A DNA stretch of 8,178 nt, taken from OMOG01 sp041485845 (GTDB lineage Bacteria; Acidobacteriota; Terriglobia; Bryobacterales; Bryobacteraceae). Shown piece by piece: positions 5,859 through 8,178 of the stretch. The stretch is from positions 1 through 8,178 of the forward strand of contig JBGPKH010000402.1 in assembly GCA_041485845.1 (NCBI GenBank). The letters are read 5' to 3'. The translations under genes and the position numbers were made by a program. How positions within the stretch are numbered: the first letter of the stretch is position 1; each line of letters opens with the position of its first letter. The notes beneath the pieces were generated by a model. That model was not told where the DNA came from, searched no databases, and was given only the letters and a program-made list of their open reading frames with translations.

Positions 5859-7925
5859 TCACTTGGCCGGCAGGAAGTTGTCCATGGCCCACCATAGTTG
5901 TTCCCCGGCGGACAAGGTCCAGGTCACAGTCTTCCCGTCCGGGTGGATGGCGAGTCCGTCCACATTCATGTGGGCAGGAAACTTGTAGTCGAGCTGGCGG
6001 GCTGGTTCGCCGTTGAGCGGGATCAACGCCATGCCTCGGGTGGTCATACCCCCAGTCGGGTTACGAAGAATCAAGAGGTGATTGCCGTCCGGCATCCACG
6101 CGAAGTGCGAGGGGGTATGCGAGAACCAGGCGGAATCCACTTGCCGCGCGGTCCCGGTCTCCAGATCCAGAATCATCAGCGGCGATGGCTCGGCTTGGGA
6201 GTAACCCGATCCCACGAAGGATAGGCGTTTCCCGTCGGGAGAGACCGCAAACGCGCGGACCGCTTTTGCATTCTCGAACGCCGTGCGGGTCTGACCCGTC
6301 CGCGTATCGGTGACGAGGATGTGGTGTCCCGAGGGACCACCGGCCTGGAAGAGGAGTCTGCCGTCCGCGGTCCATTCCATGATATTGCGGTCGGCGGCGA
6401 TGGTCTGAATCTCGCCACTGTTCACGTCGATTCGAAAAACACCGGGGCCTTTGGGCGAGTAACCGGCGGCATGGAGGAATCGGCCGTCGGGCGACCAGAC
6501 CAGCCGTGTCCGCTCCAGCATCCGGAACGGAATGGTCAATTCCCGCGCGTCGCCGCCTGCGGCCGGCTGAATGAGCAACGTCGTGCGGTTCTGGTCCTCG
6601 GTAAGCCGGTGAACGGCGAGCCAGCGGCCATCCGGCGACCACGAGGCCGTCGAGGTGGACTTCGGGTAGGGCGGAAACAAGGGGCGAGGTTCCGATGTCA
6701 GCTTACCCGTGGCGACGTCCAGTTGCGCCACCATGGCGTCACTGCGCGGAATCGACTCGCTGTAGAAGAAGGTGCCGTTCGCGGAGAGGCCGACAGGCTT
6801 GATCGCGGGCAGGTTGGCGCGCAGCTCTTCCGGCTCTCCACTTTGCTTGCCGCCGCTGATTCTGACGAGGTAGAGTCCGAGGCGGCCGGTGCGGCCACTC
6901 ATGAAAACGAGATGGCCGGCGGCGGTCCAGCCGACCAGTTTGTCCGAACCCGGGTTGGAAGCGATCCGGACTTCCGGGCCGCACGGCGCGGGCATGATCA
7001 CGAGATCCGTGTCCGGGCTGCCCGGCTGCACGGGATGGTCCCAGGCGATATAGCTGCCGTCGGGAGAATACAGGATCTTGGGAGTGTGGCGAACCGCGTA
7101 CTCATACGTCTTCAGCACCTTGACCGCACCCCCGGTGCTGGCCACGGTCGCAATCTCCGCGGTGCCGCTTTGCGTGGACCCCGACTTGCTGTGCTCGAAG
7201 AGGACCAGGATCGACTTGCCATCCGGTGACCAGTCCGTGGGAATGGCCCACTCCGGCTGGCGCCGGACGTAAACCGTTCTCTCCCCCTTGCCGTCGGTGC
7301 CTACGACCCGGATCTCCCCGTCGTTGACCGCGCCATAGTGCCAGGAGGCCAGCCATTTGCCGTCGCGCGAAATGGCGCCCTGATCGACAAAGCCATTCTT
7401 TTCGTTCCACTTTCCCCAGGCGGTCAGGACACGGCACTCGCCCGTGACGGCGTCAACCACTGCCATGTTCCCGGTAAGGTATTCGACCGCTCCCATGAGG
7501 CGGCCATCCTGAGAGACGTTCCACGCGACGCAGCTCTGGTCAGCATTGACCATCAATTGCCGCGTGGAGACCGTCGTCGATCCGCCGCCCATCGCCGCGA
7601 TCCGTGCCCGTGCCTGAGCCACCATCTCTTTCTGGTCCGAGTAATTCTTCACTACGTTCTCAAACGCATTGCGCGCTTCCTGGCTGCCGAGTTTTTCGTA
7701 GCAGATCCCGATGTGATACTGCGCTTGCGCCGCCAGCGAGCGTGAGACGCCCTTGCTCGCTAGCAGCCTGCGGTAGCCGTCAATGGCGGCCTGTAAGTTC
7801 CCGGTGACGCGCTCCTGGTGGAGTGCCGCTCCCAGCATCGCCTCCGGCGATTGCGCGGCCTGCGGCAGCGCCGGCGCGGCCAGTAGCACGGCCATCAACA
7901 ATCCCAATCCGTGTTTCGTTCTCAT
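5859..7925 (-). CDS. Exported TPR plus PD40 (TolB-like) beta-propeller protein B
   Basis: This is a 688-residue paralogue of protein A with the same domain order; its function is unknown. Residues 1 to about 24 are a signal peptide (MRTKHG, hydrophobic LLMAVLLAAPAL, then PQAAQ). Residues about 30-112 are TPR/CpoB-like (GNLQAAIDGYRRLLASKG ... QYHIGICYEKLGSQEARNAFENVV). The propeller carries about ten PD40-type motifs, among them SRDGKWLAS, SPDGKSILV, SPDGSYIAW, SPDGRWLAV, SPDGRFLHA, SPDGKRLSF and HPDGKTVTW. The segment VVGTDGKGER matches VIGTDGKGEK of protein A, and the tail WWAMDNFLPAK matches VWALENFLPGKK. The start ATG at 7925 is preceded by AAGGAGG (7937-7943) at 11 nt. The gene follows a truncated response-regulator gene by 105 bp and precedes the kinase by 138 bp. 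Its leader has an SD-overlapping inverted repeat and, further up, a tandem 11-bp repeat, so it probably has its own regulated promoter. Confidence 0.9.
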   Translation of the reverse strand: MRTKHGLGLLMAVLLAAPALPQAAQSPEAMLGAALHQERVTGNLQAAIDGYRRLLASKGVSRSLAAQAQYHIGICYEKLGSQEARNAFENVVKNYSDQKEMVAQARARIAAMGGGSTTVSTRQLMVNADQSCVAWNVSQDGRLMGAVEYLTGNMAVVDAVTGECRVLTAWGKWNEKNGFVDQGAISRDGKWLASWHYGAVNDGEIRVVGTDGKGERTVYVRRQPEWAIPTDWSPDGKSILVLFEHSKSGSTQSGTAEIATVASTGGAVKVLKTYEYAVRHTPKILYSPDGSYIAWDHPVQPGSPDTDLVIMPAPCGPEVRIASNPGSDKLVGWTAAGHLVFMSGRTGRLGLYLVRISGGKQSGEPEELRANLPAIKPVGLSANGTFFYSESIPRSDAMVAQLDVATGKLTSEPRPLFPPYPKSTSTASWSPDGRWLAVHRLTEDQNRTTLLIQPAAGGDARELTIPFRMLERTRLVWSPDGRFLHAAGYSPKGPGVFRIDVNSGEIQTIAADRNIMEWTADGRLLFQAGGPSGHHILVTDTRTGQTRTAFENAKAVRAFAVSPDGKRLSFVGSGYSQAEPSPLMILDLETGTARQVDSAWFSHTPSHFAWMPDGNHLLILRNPTGGMTTRGMALIPLNGEPARQLDYKFPAHMNVDGLAIHPDGKTVTWTLSAGEQLWWAMDNFLPAK

Positions 7926-7931
7926 GTGTTT

Positions 7932-7966
7932 CTCTGCCTCCTTGGCAAGTAGTGACAGAGGCAGAG
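7932..7966 (-). promoter_or_regulatory. SD-sequestering inverted repeat in the leader of PD40 protein B
   Basis: A perfect 9-bp inverted repeat (CTCTGCCTC at 7932-7940, GAGGCAGAG at 7958-7966 on the plus strand) encloses a 17-nt loop. In the minus-strand RNA the 3' arm covers the last four bases of AAGGAGG, 6 nt before the ATG. The loop contains the symmetrical CTTGCCAAG. It could act as translational control, or as a DNA dyad for a regulator. Confidence 0.45.
7937..7943 (-). promoter_or_regulatory. Shine-Dalgarno of PD40 protein B, partly inside an inverted repeat
   Basis: AAGGAGG on the minus strand lies 11 nt before the ATG at 7925. Its GAGG half (7937-7940) belongs to the downstream arm of the inverted repeat 7932-7966, so ribosome access could depend on whether that stem is open. 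Confidence 0.65.
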
Positions 7967-8006
7967 TAACCGGGACCCCTGCTCAATAGCCTCGGATCGA
8001 TGTGGA

Positions 8007-8028
8007 GAGTAGTTCAAGAGTGGTTCAA
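8007..8028 (-). promoter_or_regulatory. Tandem 11-bp direct repeat, candidate OmpR/PhoB-type operator
   Basis: On the minus strand TTGAACCACTC (8028-8018) is followed directly by TTGAACTACTC (8017-8007), 10 of 11 identical. It starts 2 nt after the stop of the partial response regulator and ends 81 nt before the ATG of PD40 protein B. OmpR/PhoB-family dimers bind head-to-tail to direct repeats spaced by about 11 bp, so spacing, family and location agree. The nearest -10-like element is TATTGA (7983-7988), 18 nt downstream, which is a weak match. Confidence 0.5.
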
Positions 8029-8030
8029 CC

Positions 8031-8177
8031 TCACCCGTCGAAGCGGTAGCCCAGCCCGCGCAGGCTGACGATGTAGCGCGGCTGCGCCGGCGCCGGCTCG
8101 ATCTTGCCGCGGTTTTCGAGAAACATGTGCAGCAGGCGGAACTCGAGCGCCGTCATTTCCAGAAGCTCTGCGCCGCG
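8031..8177 (-). pseudogene. OmpR-family response regulator, C-terminal end, with internal deletion of the winged-helix core
   Basis: The frame enters from the right edge and ends with TGA at 8031-8033, giving 48 visible residues. It starts RGAELLEMTALEFRLLHMFL, the usual first part of an OmpR-type winged helix, and finishes PRYIVSLRGLGYRFDG, the usual wing. Between them ENRGK (K codon at 8103-8105) joins straight to IEPAPAQ. Aligned to the complete regulator in this window, about 33 residues are missing, covering LSRDQ...VWG, the recognition helix and LRRK. The frame is kept on both sides, so the deletion is about 99 bp. A protein like this should not bind DNA in the normal way. It is called a pseudogene with caution: the receiver half is outside the window and may be intact, the protein could act by phosphate competition, or the deletion could be an assembly error. 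Confidence 0.6.
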
Positions 8178-8178
8178 C

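Noticed and set aside
6321..7229. Plus-strand open frame of 302 codons opposite PD40 protein B
   Set aside because: It is Gly/Arg-rich with no domain or ribosome-binding site, and is antisense to a clear propeller with SPDG motifs.
1..8178. CRISPR arrays, insertion sequences, tRNA or rRNA genes, phage genes
   Set aside because: I found no regularly spaced repeats, transposase or integrase motifs, tRNA-like cloverleaf or rRNA-like stretch by reading both strands. There are also no gene-free stretches longer than 150 bases where they could hide.

Overview
The window looks like a high-GC chromosomal segment from a soil-type Acidobacteriota bacterium, plausibly of the Solibacter/Bryobacter kind. 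This placement is an inference from gene content: exported TPR plus PD40 (WD40-like, TolB-type) propeller proteins with a C-terminal ENFLP-type tail, a secreted M28 aminopeptidase, and OmpR-type two-component genes interleaved with them. No rRNA, tRNA, transposase, integrase or CRISPR array was seen.

Layout. (1) Bases 1-906, plus strand: the C-terminal 301 residues of an M28 zinc peptidase, cut by the window edge. (2) Bases 907-1047: a convergent intergenic region with several GC hairpins. (3) Everything from 1048 to the right edge lies on the minus strand. Read in the direction of transcription it is: a partial OmpR-type response regulator (8177-8031), PD40 protein B (7925-5859), a sensor histidine kinase (5720-3843), its OmpR-type response regulator (3846-3157, overlapping the kinase by 4 bp as ATGA), and PD40 protein A (3096-1048). 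The pattern 'response regulator, then PD40 protein' therefore occurs twice, and the complete copy has its kinase in front.

How the parts may work together. The kinase has a large periplasmic region with helical, TPR-like sequence. The two PD40 proteins are exported and also begin with TPR-like repeats before their propellers. A natural inference is a sensor/regulator pair that monitors or controls a periplasmic TPR-propeller protein; the sequence gives only context for this.

Most notable points: the right-edge response regulator has lost about 33 residues of its winged-helix domain, including the recognition helix, in frame. Directly after it lies a tandem 11-bp direct repeat of the kind bound by OmpR/PhoB regulators. 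The leader of PD40 protein B has a perfect 9-bp inverted repeat covering its Shine-Dalgarno. Both PD40 genes are followed by a GC hairpin starting exactly 15 nt after the stop codon.
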